A DNA stretch of 64,000 nucleotides, taken from NCBI RefSeq assembly GCF_020379485.1, contig NC_063445.1:56197422-56261421 (forward strand), written 5' to 3'. This DNA comes from Brassica napus (taxonomy: Eukaryota; Streptophyta; Magnoliopsida; Brassicales; Brassicaceae). Every line of letters begins with the position of its first letter. The first letter of the stretch is position 1. Positions 24,691 to 35,615 of this stretch are shown in pieces. The notes beneath the pieces are model-generated. The model was not told where the DNA came from, searched no databases, and worked only from the letters and a program-made list of their open reading frames with translations. The translations under genes were made by a program, and so were the position numbers.

Positions 24691-24941
24691 AAAGGTCAGA
24701 GATGAACTGTATAATACAAGTAAAAGAGCCATAGATGAACTGTATACATCAGATTATGCTGTATTCATCTTGCCGCCTTTGTCAGAGAGCTAGAGAATGA
24801 ATACTACATTATGTGTCGCTTATAATTTGATGTTTAGCCTGGCTTGTAGTCGTACTATTAGTTGAAATGTGATCACTTGACTTTGTGCAGTATATGGTTC
24901 TAATGGATATGTATCTTTACATATGCTCCTTTAAATTGCAG

Positions 24942-25025
24942 TGCCTTGTGATTGATGAAGCTGATAGGATTCTGGAAGAAAATTTTGAGGAGGACATGAA
25001 TAAGATTCTAAAAATTCTACCAAAG
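24942..25025 (+). pseudogene. Isolated exon of a different DEAD-box helicase (RH27/RH51-like)
   Basis: The exon encodes [20 protein letters not shown] and then KILKILPK. It is bordered by TTGCAG on the left and GTAAAT on the right, exactly like a spliced exon. The wording resembles RH27/RH51 rather than RH10, whose matching stretch is [19 protein letters not shown]. No other exon of that gene is nearby and it lies on the opposite strand to RH10, so it is an orphan fragment. Confidence 0.7.
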
Positions 25026-25643
25026 GTAAATTACCTCCTATCTATTTCAAAACCTCTGATTGGTCGGTCAAGCGGCTTCTTTCATGTTTGCAGATGACAC
25101 TGATGTTGCCAAAAGAGCTTGAAGCAACTACCAAATAATGTTTGTCAAGACTTGTCTTATTCATATTTATTTGATGGCAGTCTTAGGGATTCTATAGCTT
25201 TTTTTCATAAATGAAACACTTTATCTAGAAACAATCTGTTTTGCTAATCTTGAAAATAATTTTGTAGATTGAGATTGTTTCCTAAGGTATACAACAGACT
25301 CTAATGAGGCCTAATCTTATAGATTTAGTTCTACTTCTTCCATGAGTAATAATAGCATCTTCTGAGCTTTCAACACAACAGGAGATCCTTTTTTGTTCTC
25401 TCTCCAATCTGTTTACATCTCAAGCTCATCTTCTAAATCTGATTTTTTTTATCTTCTCTGGAGGGAAAAGTGAGAGAAACCTAACAATCTTAAGTCTCAG
25501 TCAATGATAGTCTGAGATAAACATATTTTACTACAACCACAATGGTTTAGTGTGGACTTGTACTTGAGACACTAAACTTCCAAAAAGAAGTAACCATAGT
25601 TTGGATTTACAAAAAGGGCAATGAAACTCCACGCTAACTTTGA

Positions 25644-28102
25644 CTACATGACTTTCTTGGCCTTCTTGGGAAGCTTGCGGTGCAAGTTAAGATCAATTTG
25701 GACATCTCTCAGCTCGCTGCGAACTTTGGCCAGATGCTCAGCGGCCTCCTTCACCTCCGCTGCATATCTGTCTCGTGAGATTCGAAGACGCAACTTATCG
25801 CTAGCCTCCTGCTGCAGTTCAGCTTCAAGCTTAAGGACCCGCACCTCCAGCAACTTCTTCTCTTCGTTGGCCTTCTTGAAAAGCTCACGCTGAAAGTCTA
25901 GGTCGATCTTGGCCTCTCTCAGTTCGCTGGAAACATGCGTCAGTTTCTCAGCGGCCTCCTTTGCCTCCGCTGCATATTTGTCTTGAAGGCGCAACTTCTC
26001 GCCTTGCAGTTCAACCACCTTGGTCTGTAGCGCCGCCTTTTCTTCCAAGGCCACCTCCAAGGAAGCACGCAAGCTCTCGGCTTGCTTTTTTATAACGGAT
26101 GGAGAGAATTGTGAGCTTAGCCTCTCTAATGCACCTCTAATAAGCGGACAAACAAACTCACGTCAGACTCTGAGGATAAGAAGTTGAGAGAGGGAAGCAG
26201 CTTACCTCCTGAATAAAAGTGCTCTCTAGAACTTCTTCTCCGTCGTCGCTACTACTACTGCTTGTCTTGGATAAAGAAGTTTGTGCAGAAGCAAAGTTAA
26301 GGAGACAATGAAGAAAATGGACAAAAAGAGAAAGGTGCTTAACTGGACTACAAGGAGTTTTTGCCTCCCACGGTAACTCATCTGCAAGTGAAGGCCAGTA
26401 TGCGCATACCCTCTTGCGTACCTAAAACGCACAAAGAATCATATGAGTCTTTGTCAAACTAGTGCCAACTAGTAATAAGATGATATACCGCTTCTATGAC
26501 ACGACATTTAGACTCATATGGGTATTCTTCAAAGGAATCTTGAATTTGTTTCTCTTCAAGCAAAACTTGGACACACGCCAGTGAAGACTTTGCAACTGAC
26601 CCAAGATTGTACCCTCCATCTAATGCCATCACAATCTTTCCTTGTGCAAACTCCATCAGCTGAGAGATAACATATTGAAGAAGCTCAGGGCTAAAGAACC
26701 AAGCCAAACCAATCAGTACACTAAACACAACGCAAACCTTCTTCAACATAACTGAATATCCATATGGTGTAACAAAACAACCCCCACGCGGATCACCAAT
26801 AGCTGTTTTAAGAGGAGGAGGTTTAAAAGGTTAAACAGACAAACAACTCTTAAGATGACATATTCATGCAAGACTTCAAAAATAACCTGCATCAAATCCA
26901 GCTGAAAGCAAAATAAGATCAGGATTAAACTCTTTGGTCACAGGAATCAAGATATGGTCCCATACAGCAATATAATCTTCATCTCCACATCTTCTTCCTT
27001 GCTCCCATGGAACGTTTATGTTAAACCCTTCCCCTGCTCCTTCCCCAACCTTGTCATAATCTCCATCATCTCCCGTTGGATAGAAGCTTCCATCATCATG
27101 CCTAGTCCCAAATGCATTTCCAGTCAGGTTCCAAGCATAAACATCACATGAAAAATAGGTATAAATTTGGCTACAAGCAGCGCTGAAACACACGGCCACA
27201 AACACACATACCTATGAACAGAGAACACTAGTACACGAGGATCTTTCCAGAACATCTTCTGTGTACCGTTTCCGTGATGGACATCCCAATCAACAATCAG
27301 AATTTTCTTGACAGCCAGATCTGGCTGCATTCAAGAAAAGCAAAAAGAGCTTGGCAACACACTCACCATACAAAAGAACTTTAAAACTATGTTAAAAGGA
27401 AATAATAACATTACAAGAGTCAATACAAGTGCTTACTCTTTGGTTTAGTAAATAACTAGCCGCAACTGCAACATTGTTGAACAAACAAAACCCCATGGCT
27501 TCATCTGCCTCAGCATGGTGCCCTGGTGGTCTAACAATAGCAAAGCCACAATCTAATTCTCCTTCTGCAACTTTCTCTGCCACCTGTTAAGTTGCAAGGA
27601 GATACTGTTAAGTGTTAACTATCCTCCAAGTCATTTATATGCATCTAGTATTACTATTACCTCCACAACAGATCCAGCTGCAAGATATGCAGCTTCTGAT
27701 GAACCTCCGTTAAGATATATTGAATCCAACTTCGAAGCAATCTTGTTTCTCCGAGAATCTTTCTTCTTTGTGCTTAAACTCTTAACTAAATTAACATGTT
27801 CCTTTGTGTGAACCAGTTGAAGATGCTTATCTTCCGCTTTGCTACCACCAAGAACCACACATCTACAAGGAAGAAAGGCAAAAACTTTCTTATAAGCAAA
27901 ACAACTAACAGCAAAGCAGCAAGCGAGAAGGAAGAGAGAAAAGGAGGAACCTTTGAGCGAGACCAGTGAGCTGAAGCTTCGCCCAGATAGCTTTGATGCG
28001 ATTAGGACACTCTGGATGGTCCTCACCGTCAGGTGTGTCGTGTTTGCACATCCTCTCGTCGTATAAAAGACCAACCTTTCGCTTTCTTGATTCGCCGGCC
28101 AT
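25644..28102 (-). CDS. Class II histone deacetylase, HDA5/HDA18-like, copy A
   Basis: Zn-dependent lysine deacetylase. Catalytic exons 28102-27951, 27862-27661, 27583-27437, 27324-27212, 27101-26887, 26802-26738, 26659-26489 and 26421-26206 join in frame. Catalytic motifs: [31 protein letters not shown] and SAGFDA, followed by [10 protein letters not shown] tail exon ending at 25644 encodes a long Glu/Lys/Ala-rich coiled coil ([20 protein letters not shown] and similar). That layout recalls Arabidopsis HDA18, a regulator of root epidermal patterning, but the coil wording differs from what I remember. The TTAG acceptor that aligns with copy B would break the frame; a GAG acceptor at 26124 would keep it. 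The tail junction is therefore uncertain and copy A may be partly decayed. Confidence 0.85.
27102..27211 (-). other. Intron present in HDA copy A but absent from copy B
   Basis: Copy A reads TTCATAG|GTATGTG ... GGGACTAG|GCATGATG. Copy B has the uninterrupted TTCATAGGCATGATGG. Splicing joins VFSVHR to HDDGSFYP. Read through, the copy A frame stops within the intron. Confidence 0.85.
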
Positions 28103-28483
28103 GGTCGTATTTTGCAGAGTCTTAAAGAAGACAAGACCGGAGGGAGAAGAAGCTGAAGGGTCTACTCATGTCTGAAGCTTCTTTATGTCTTAAAACTTAT
28201 TTTTCAATTTGTTTTTCTTTTTTTGTTTGGAGGGAAAGTGAGAAACCTAGCTTGTTAACCAATAACAGTCCGACACGTCACCTTTTACCAAAACCAATTA
28301 GCCGGTTGAACCGGATCAATTGAACCCTAAGAAATTAATTTAAAAAAATTGGTGATATCAAACTGCAAAGTCAATGATGTTCTTTAAGATCTCTGGTTAA
28401 AGTTTGGTCACAAACATTTTAATATGCCTTCACAAAAGAAGAGTCTGTGGTTCCAACAAACACTCAAAAAGATTCATTATGTA

Positions 28484-28864
28484 CCTTGACAGGATTCCTT
28501 AAGCATGCTCTTTGAAGTTTCTGAACCTACAAGGGGCCAAAAACAAGAGTTTAATGAGCCGATCGTTCTCAGGACAATTCAAACTCCACCAATACACTTG
28601 GATAGATCAGAACAACCTTTTTAGTCATAGTTGCTGAAAAGAGATATGTTTTACGGTCACGAGGGATCTCTTCCAGAATCTGGTTAAGAGACTTCTCAAA
28701 ATCTTCATTCAGCAGTCTATCTGCTTCATCAAGAACCTGACAGAATAATATAACGTCAAGTAAATATAAAATTAACCAAAACTAAAAGGGACAATAAGGA
28801 GAAGCTTAAGTATAATACCAGATACTTCAATGTGTTGAGAGAAAAGCCTTTGGTGTCCGACATT
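28484..28864 (-). pseudogene. Duplicated fragment of RH10 (exons 7, 6 and 5 with introns)
   Basis: Near-identical to 22688-23056 of RH10, in the same orientation. It covers the MTKK exon, the [17 protein letters not shown] exon and the SDTKGFSL exon with intron sequence between. No ATPase P-loop or C-terminal domain is present, so it cannot encode a helicase. It marks the left side of duplication copy B. Confidence 0.88.
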
Positions 28865-28923
28865 GTATAATACCAGATATTTCAATGTGTTGGAGAACAT
28901 TAAAAGATACTTCGCTTTTTCAG

Positions 28924-29935
28924 GCTGCAAGGTGCATGTCATCTTCTAAGCTCTTTATTGGAGGTGAGTCACGTCTCTTGTGTTAAGCTTTTTTTTTTTT
29001 TTTTTTTTGCTATGTTCTTGCTAACATTACTATTTTCATGCTAAGTTATTGAATAGGGGATGAATGAGGATAGCTTAAGATAAGCTTTCAGCAAATACGG
29101 TGATGTCGTTGAAAGTAATTTAACTGATCTTGTTGTGTATGGTTTGTTTAGTTGCCTTGTGTAGTTTGTTACTTAACACTGTCTCTGTGTGTTTTTAATA
29201 CAACGAGGGTTATTTTGGATCATGAAACTGGTAGGTCTAGAGGGTTTGGATTTTTATTACAGCGAGGGTTGAATATTTTGAAAGAGGAATAATGTATGTG
29301 AGTTTCTAGGTGTTTGGTTGGGTTAACTTTCATTGATAGTATTCACTATCTTCTCTGTCATCTATGTTGGTTTGAATTAAGAACATTTTCCCTCTTTAAT
29401 CTGATGATTTAATAATCCTTCTCAGGATCTCCATGGCCGGATTGTTAAAGTGAATTATGCTCATGATAGAACAAGTGGAGGTGGCGGCTATGGAGGATAT
29501 GCTGGTAACTATGGAGGTAATAATGGCAGCTATGGAGGCGGTGGTGGTAACTATGGATGTAATCTTGGCAATTATGGAGACCGTGATGGTAACTATGGAG
29601 GTAATCTTGGCAATTATGGAGGCGGTGGTGCTGGTGGAGGCGGTGGCTATGGATCTAGCGGCAGCGCTTATGTTGAGGGTTCAACTGCAAATGCAGGTGC
29701 TGGTGGTGGTTTTAATGGAAGTAGTGGTTATGTTAGTGGCAAAACTTACGGTAGCAACAATGGTGGATTCTCTGGAGAAAACCCTGTTGCTAACGGCTCT
29801 CAGTTCGGTGGTGACAGTACTCAGTTTGGTGTTGGTGGCGAACAGGCTCAGTTTGGAGGTATGGAGAAAACTGAGATGGAGAATGGACCTGTGGGAGATT
29901 TTGCAGATGACACTGATGTTGCCAAAAGAGCTTGA
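28924..29935 (+). pseudogene. Glycine-rich RNA-binding protein (GR-RBP3/5-like) pseudogene
   Basis: Pieces of a mitochondrial-type GR-RBP are in order. AARCMSSSKLFIGG ends at a GTGAGT donor. Then comes NEDSLR-stop-AFSKYGDVVE (in-frame TAA near 29079). VILDHETGRSRGFGF follows, lacking its expected continuation. A long open last exon from 29427 begins DLHGRIVKVNYAHDRTSGGG, passes through Gly-rich repeats (NYGGN, GGGGYG) and ends [13 protein letters not shown]. The RRM is broken, so RNA binding is lost. Arabidopsis has GR-RBP3 (At5g61030) at the equivalent place, which favours a decayed ortholog over a new insertion, although the tail also resembles GR-RBP5. Confidence 0.8.
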
Positions 29936-30499
29936 AGCAACTACCAAAAAATGTTGTCAAGAATTTTCTGATTCAGTTTTATTTGATGACAGTCTTAGGG
30001 ATTCTATAGCTTTTTTTTCATAAATGAAACACTTTATCTAGAAACAATTCTGTTTTTGCTAATCTTGAAAATAATTTTGTAGCTTGAGATTGTTTCCTAA
30101 GGTATACAATGAGCTTTTTGTTTCAGCCAGACTCTAATGAGGCCTAATCTTATAGATTTTCTTCTGAGCTTTCAACACAACAGGAGATCTTTTTTTGTTT
30201 GTTCTCTCACCAATCTGTTTTATCAGTTGCTTCTCCATTTCACTCACAATCAATGAGTCTTTACAATCTCAAGCTCATCTTCTAAATCTGAATATATATT
30301 TTTTATATTCTCTGAAGGGAAAAGTGAGAGAAACCTAACAATCTCAAGTCTCAGTCAATGACAGTCTGAGATAAGCAAATTTTACTACAACCACAATGGT
30401 TTAGTGTTGGACTTGTAGTTGAGTACACTAAACCTCCAAAAAGAAGTAACCATAGTTTGGTTTTACAAAAAGGGCAATGAAACTCCACTCTAACTTTGA

Positions 30500-33054
30500 C
30501 TACTTGACTTTCTTGGCCTTCTTGGGAAGCTTGCGGTGCAAGTTAAGATCAATTTGGACATCTCTCAGCTCGCTGCGAACTGTCGCCAGATGCTCAGCGG
30601 CCTCCTTCACCTCCGCTGCATATCTGTCTCGTGAGATTCGAAGACGCAACTTATCGCTGGCCTCCTTCTGCAGTTCGCCCTCCAGTAATCTCTTCTCTTC
30701 GCTCGCCTTCTTGAAAAGCTCACGGTGAAAGTCTAGGTCGATCTTGACCTCCCTCAGTTCGCTGGAAACTTGCGTCAGATGCTCAGCGGCCTCCTTTGCC
30801 TCCGCTGCATATTTCTCTAGGGAGACTTGAAGGCGCAACTTCTCGCTGGCCTCACCTTGCAGTTCAGCCACCTTGGTCTGTAGCGCCGCCTTTTCTTCCA
30901 AGGAAGCACGCAATCTCTCGGCTTGCTGCTTACTACTATTAGCCCCTTTATCCCACATCTAACAAACTCAAGTCAGTCTCAGAGGATTAGAACTCAAAAG
31001 GGAGAGAATGAGAGAGGAAGCAGCTTACACCCAGGAAGATACATTGCATTTTGCGGTGAAGGTTCGGTAGGATTTCATCAAGGTTTGGCTAGAAAAAAAA
31101 ACAAAAAGAAAAAAGAAGTTCAAGCAGAAGCAACGAGTCAAGAAAAAAAGACTAAATGAAAATGGCAAATGGGAAAGGTGCTTTAACTGGAAGAGGAGCT
31201 TCCGCCTTCAACTGTATTTCATCTGCAAGTGAAGGCCAATATGCGCATAGCTTCTTGCGTACCTAAAACCCATATGAGTCTTAGAAACTAGTGTACATAT
31301 GCACTGAAGAAGATATAGAAGAGAGCCATACCGCTTGTATGACAGTACGTGTAGAGTCCCGTGTGTATTCTTCAACGGAACATTGAAATGGGTCGTCTTC
31401 AAGCAAAACTTGGACACACATCACTGAAGACTCTGCAACTATGTCAAGCCTGTACCCTCCCTCTAATGCCATCACAATCTTTCCTTGTGCAAACTCCATC
31501 AGCTGAGACAACATTTTGGTGAAAACATATTGAAGAACCAGCCAAACCAATCAGTACACTATAAACACAAACCTTCTGCAACATAACTGAATATCCACCT
31601 GGTGTAACTAAACAGCCCCCAAGCGGATCACCAATAGCTGTTTTTAAGAGGAAGTTGAAAAGGTTAAACACATCTTAGAGCATCTCCAACCTTACTCTAT
31701 TTTTCACTCTAAAATAGAGTTTAGAGTAAAAAATGCTTCAATGGTATTCTATTTCTCATTCTATAATAGAGTGAAAAATAGGTTTACTCCAAATATAGAG
31801 TAATTTGTTTTTTGTTTGTTCATCACTCTGTTTTTTACTCTAAAATAGAGTACCATTGGAGCAAATTCAAACTCTATTATAGAATTACTCTATTTTAGAG
31901 TAAAAAATAGAGTAAGCCATTGGAGATGGTCTTAAGACAGACATATTCTTGCAAAAAAAAAAAGGCTAAAATAAATACCTGCATCAAATCCAGCTGAAAC
32001 CAAAATAAGATCAGGATTAAACTCTTTGGTCACAGGGATCAAGATATGGTCCCATACAGCAAAATAATCTGCATCTCCACATCTTCCTTGCTCCCATGGA
32101 ACGTTTATGTTAAAACCTTCCCCTGCTCCTTCCCCAACCTTGTCATAATCTCCATCATCTCCCCTTGGGTAGAAGCTTCCACCATCATGCCTATGAACGG
32201 AGAAAACTAGCACACGAGGGTCTTTCCAGAACATCTTCTGCGTACCGTTTCCATGATGAACATCCCAATCAACAATCAGAATCCTTTTGATACCTAGATC
32301 CGGCTGCATTCAAGAAAAAGCATTTTTAAAACTATGTAAAAGGAAATAATAACATCATAAAAGTCAATGGACATCCTTACTCTTTGGTTTAGTAAATAGC
32401 TGGCAGCAACAGCTACATTGTTGAACAAACAAAACCCCATGGCTTCATCTGCCTCAGCATGGTGCCCTGGTGGCCTAACAATAGCAAAGCCACAATCTAA
32501 CTCTCCTTCTGCAACTTTCTCTGCCACCTGTTAAGTTGCAAGGAGATACTGTTAAGTGTTAACTATCCTCAAAGTCATTTATATGCATCTGGTGTTATTA
32601 CCTCTACAACAGATCCAGCTGCAAGATAGGCGGCTTCTGATGAGCCTCCATTCAGATATATGGAATCCAACTTTGAAGCAATCTTGTTTCTCCGAGAATC
32701 TTTCTTCTTTGTGCTTAATCTCTTAACTAAATTAACATGTTCCTTCGTGTGAACCAGTTGGAGATGCTTATCTTCCGCTTTGATACCACCAAGAACCACA
32801 CATCTACAGAAAAGGAAAGGCCACAAGACCCATTTGACTAAAATTTCAGCAACAAACAAACAAACAACAACAAAGCCGCTAGAGATGAGAGAAAGTAGGA
32901 ACCTTTGAGCGAGACCAGTGCGCTGAAGCATCTCCCAGATAGCTTTGATGCGATTAGGACACTCGGGATGGTCCTCACCGTCAGGTGTGTCGTGTTTGCA
33001 CATCCTCTCGTCGTATAAAAGACCAACCTTTCGCTTTCTTGATTCGCCGGCCAT
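30500..33054 (-). CDS. Class II histone deacetylase with coiled-coil tail, HDA5/HDA18-like, copy B
   Basis: Nine exons join cleanly (33054-32903, 32803-32602, 32527-32381, 32303-31979, 31637-31573, 31502-31332, 31262-31188, 31088-31029, 30958-30500) to 551 residues. The deacetylase core is at about 1-360 with [30 protein letters not shown] and SAGFDA; Asp/His zinc ligands are intact. The tail (about 400-551) is a charged coiled coil with repeated segments ([39 protein letters not shown]). It lacks the longer C-terminal region I recall for HDA5. HDA5/HDA18 proteins deacetylate histones and act on flowering time and root-hair patterning. The small exon at 31088-31029 ([20 protein letters not shown]) has no counterpart in copy A. 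A MITE sits in intron 4. Confidence 0.88.
31678..31931. mobile_element. MITE in HDA copy B intron 4 (PIF/Harbinger-like)
   Basis: A 254-bp element with ends GAGCATCTCCAA and TTGGAGATGGTC (inverted, one mismatch), flanked by TTA on both sides (31675-31677, 31932-31934). Inside are many TACTCTATTTTAGAGTA-like palindromes. It is missing from the matching intron of copy A, so it inserted after the duplication or was lost from A. Confidence 0.88.
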
Positions 33055-33607
33055 GGTCGTATCAGGGAGATGTGTGCACAGTACTCTTTATCTTACTAAA
33101 GACAAGACCGGAGAGAGAGAAGAAGAAGCTGAAGGGTCTGTCTAATCATATGTCTGAAGCTTCTTTTAAGTCTTAAAACTTATTTTTCAATTTGTTTTTC
33201 TTTTTTTGTTTGGAGGGAAAGTGAGAAACCTAGCTTGTTAACCAATAACAGTCTGACACGTCACCTTTTACCAAAACCAATTAGCCGGTTGAACCGGATC
33301 AATTGAACCCTAAGAAATTAATTTTTAAAAAATTGGTGATATCAAACTGCAAAGTCAATGATGTTCTTTAAGATCTCTGGTTAAAGTTTGGTTACAAACA
33401 TTTTAATATTGTCTTCACAAAAGAAGAGTCTGTGGTTCCAACAAACACTCAAAAAGATCTGTCAAAATTTCTCTTAAATGGTCAAATTGCTAAACCGAGA
33501 TATGTACCTCTCTATCTAAGCTAGCTAGCTGCTTCACACCGTGACTATACTTCAAACCTGAAGATGTTTGTTTATCTAGCTCTCCAATACGGTCTTTCTC
33601 CTGAAGA

Positions 33608-35580
33608 TCAACAAGGCCTTGAGGAGGTTGGTGTCCATATCATCCTAAAACCAGGAGGTAAACTTGAGGAAGTGCTTTGTGATACTGCAATTGGCTGGAG
33701 AGTTAGCCCTAGAGTCTTCTGGTCTTCAGGGTCTATGTCCATGTCAACAACATTGCCATCATCAAGGTGATGAGAAGTTCCTGGAACATGTGCTTGTGAG
33801 TTTTTGTTATGGAGAAAGAAACCCCAAAGATAGTTTTCTGTTTTATGCTGCTTCTTGATGAAAACTGCAAACACACAAAAACATATGTTTATTATTCTTG
33901 AGGCCACTGAAAAATTAAGTACAAAAACAAGAATAGGCATACATACACTGGGAGGTCTTGTCCAGTAGTGTTGAGGAGAATATCAACAACTCTGTGCCGT
34001 TTACACTAGCTTTGATCATAGCCTTGCGAGTCGCCATGGTCTCAAATAGATGAGCACGTTCCCGTTTAGACCTAAGTAAGAATGAGTTGTATAAAACAAG
34101 AAGAAGAAGAAGCTTGTCCATTGTAGAAAATGTTTTTTTTAGTAGTACCTTACTGTTTCCTTCTCATCTAAGAAAAAGTATAATTCCACATCTGATAGCT
34201 TTGGGATTCTACCAAACAACACATTATTCAGAATAAGGCCTATAGGAACCAGTTCCACCTCAAGAAATATAGGCATCGCCATTGAGAGTCTCAGTGCTTT
34301 CCTGCTGATGTTGGATGGTGGATTAGCCCAAAACTGGCAGTCAAACTCCGGAAAAAGCGTGGTGGAATCCACCATGCGTCCCCTGGTTGAAAGAAACAAG
34401 TTGATCAATATAACAGCAAAGCTAGTGACTTGTGAAGGTATAATAGATCCTATTAAGATCTTGTTCAAGCTTCTACACCTATATATCTTCACTTTCAACA
34501 ATGTAGCATATGGTTAATGGTAAGGCTTGCACTGACAATTCTAACAAAACACGTGTGTAGTTCAAAAGACAGTTTGAAGAAGTAACTCACTTCCAAGTAG
34601 GGAGCAAAGCTGGTCGATATAGAAGCAACTCTGAGATCCTTTCTTTAGATGTTGATCGACATGTCTCCTTGGAACCATGATCTTTATCTTTATCACCAGC
34701 TTCCACAACTGTCTCTAGAAAAAAAAAAACAAGAAAACCCACAATTTTTTTGAAGTCATCCAGTGAAAACAAGTTTGGCTTTCAAAAAGAGAAGAAGCAC
34801 AAAAGTATCACCTTGTATTGTATGTATTGTTGCATCAGTAGTATCTTGTTGTCGAACTCTTGAAGGAATCTGAAAAGCACGTGGACTAGGAGGAAGCTTC
34901 ACTCTTGAACGAGTCTGCAAAGCACGTGGACTAGGAGGAAGCTCAACCGTCCTAGGTTGAGAGAGACTTGTTGGATTGGTTCTCTGTCTCACTGTTGTTG
35001 GATTCATACTCGAAGCAGCTCGAAGACCACACACAATTTCTTTTCTCAAACCTGGTGCAGGACGGGCAGGGACAGGTCTTGGTGGTTCATAAGTGGGACG
35101 AGGTGGGACAGGTCTTGGTGGTTTAAAAATTGGACGAGCCGGGACATGTCTCGGTGCTTCAAAAGTAGCAAGAGCAGGCTTAGGTCTTTGTGATTCAAAA
35201 ATTGCAGGAAAAGGCTTAGGTGGTCTTGATGATTCAAAAGATGGACGAACAGGCTCACGTCTTTGTGATTCAAAAGTTACACGAGTAGGCTCACGTCTCT
35301 GTGATTCAAAAGCTGCACGAGTAGGCTTAGGTCTTTGTGATTCAAAAGCTGGACGAGCAGGCTTATAAGGTCTTGATGACACAGAAGCTGGAGGAAGAGG
35401 CACTTTACTGACACCAGAATGTAGTTTTATAACTTCCTCTGGAGCGATACACTTCACCTTTGAAGGTCTAGGTATAGGATTCCCTCTAGCAACCGGGTTT
35501 GAAGATTCAACCCGCAGCTTACTCCTTCCAGGGACCACTTTGATCGAATCTGAAGGCAGTTTGCCTTGACCAGGACTCAT
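33608..35580 (-). CDS. Proline-rich protein with C-terminal SPOC-like (AIPP2-type) domain, no PHD finger
   Basis: Five exons (35580-34812, 34714-34591, 34382-34149, 34071-33947, 33864-33608) join to 502 residues. Residues about 60-185 hold a degenerate tandem repeat of 12-14 residues built on FESQRPKPTRA. PPSPRA motifs follow. The C-terminal half contains PTWKGRMVD, ISRKALRLS, LSDVELYFFLDEKE, ELLIFSSTLLD, a YLWGFF segment and SLPPGF near the end. That order fits the domain I associate with AIPP2/PAIPP2-type plant chromatin proteins, which normally also carry a PHD finger; none is present here. Position suggests At5g61090. The molecular role is inferred only from the domain. The PHD-only genes at 41.6-49.9 kb are its neighbours. 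Confidence 0.7.
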
Positions 35581-35615
35581 TGCTTACAAAACCAGCAACC
35601 TGCCACAAAAAAAAA

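Larger units (their letters stand above)
25090..28474. repeat. Segmental duplication, copy A
   Basis: This block matches 29902-33457 closely through coding, intron and flanking sequence. It starts within the last codons of a glycine-rich RNA-binding gene (a DDTDVAKRA stop remnant at 25094-25125) and ends at ACACTCAAAAAGAT. Main differences are the 110-bp intron at 27102-27211 (only here), the MITE at 31678 (only in copy B) and divergence around 26100-26350. Confidence 0.85.
29902..33457. repeat. Segmental duplication, copy B
   Basis: Direct-orientation partner of 25090-28474. It runs from the final codons of the GR-RBP pseudogene through the whole HDAC gene and its promoter-side flank. Beyond 33457 the two blocks diverge at once. 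Confidence 0.85.

Noticed and set aside
29457..30023. Long open frame overlapping the glycine-rich exon in another frame
   Set aside because: It is the alternative-frame shadow of GGN-type repeat codons; the frame ending DVAKRA is the real one.
34957..35368. Plus-strand open frames with Gly/Leu/Cys repeats opposite the proline-rich exon
   Set aside because: They mirror the repeated FESQRPKP codons on the opposite strand and lack any independent support.
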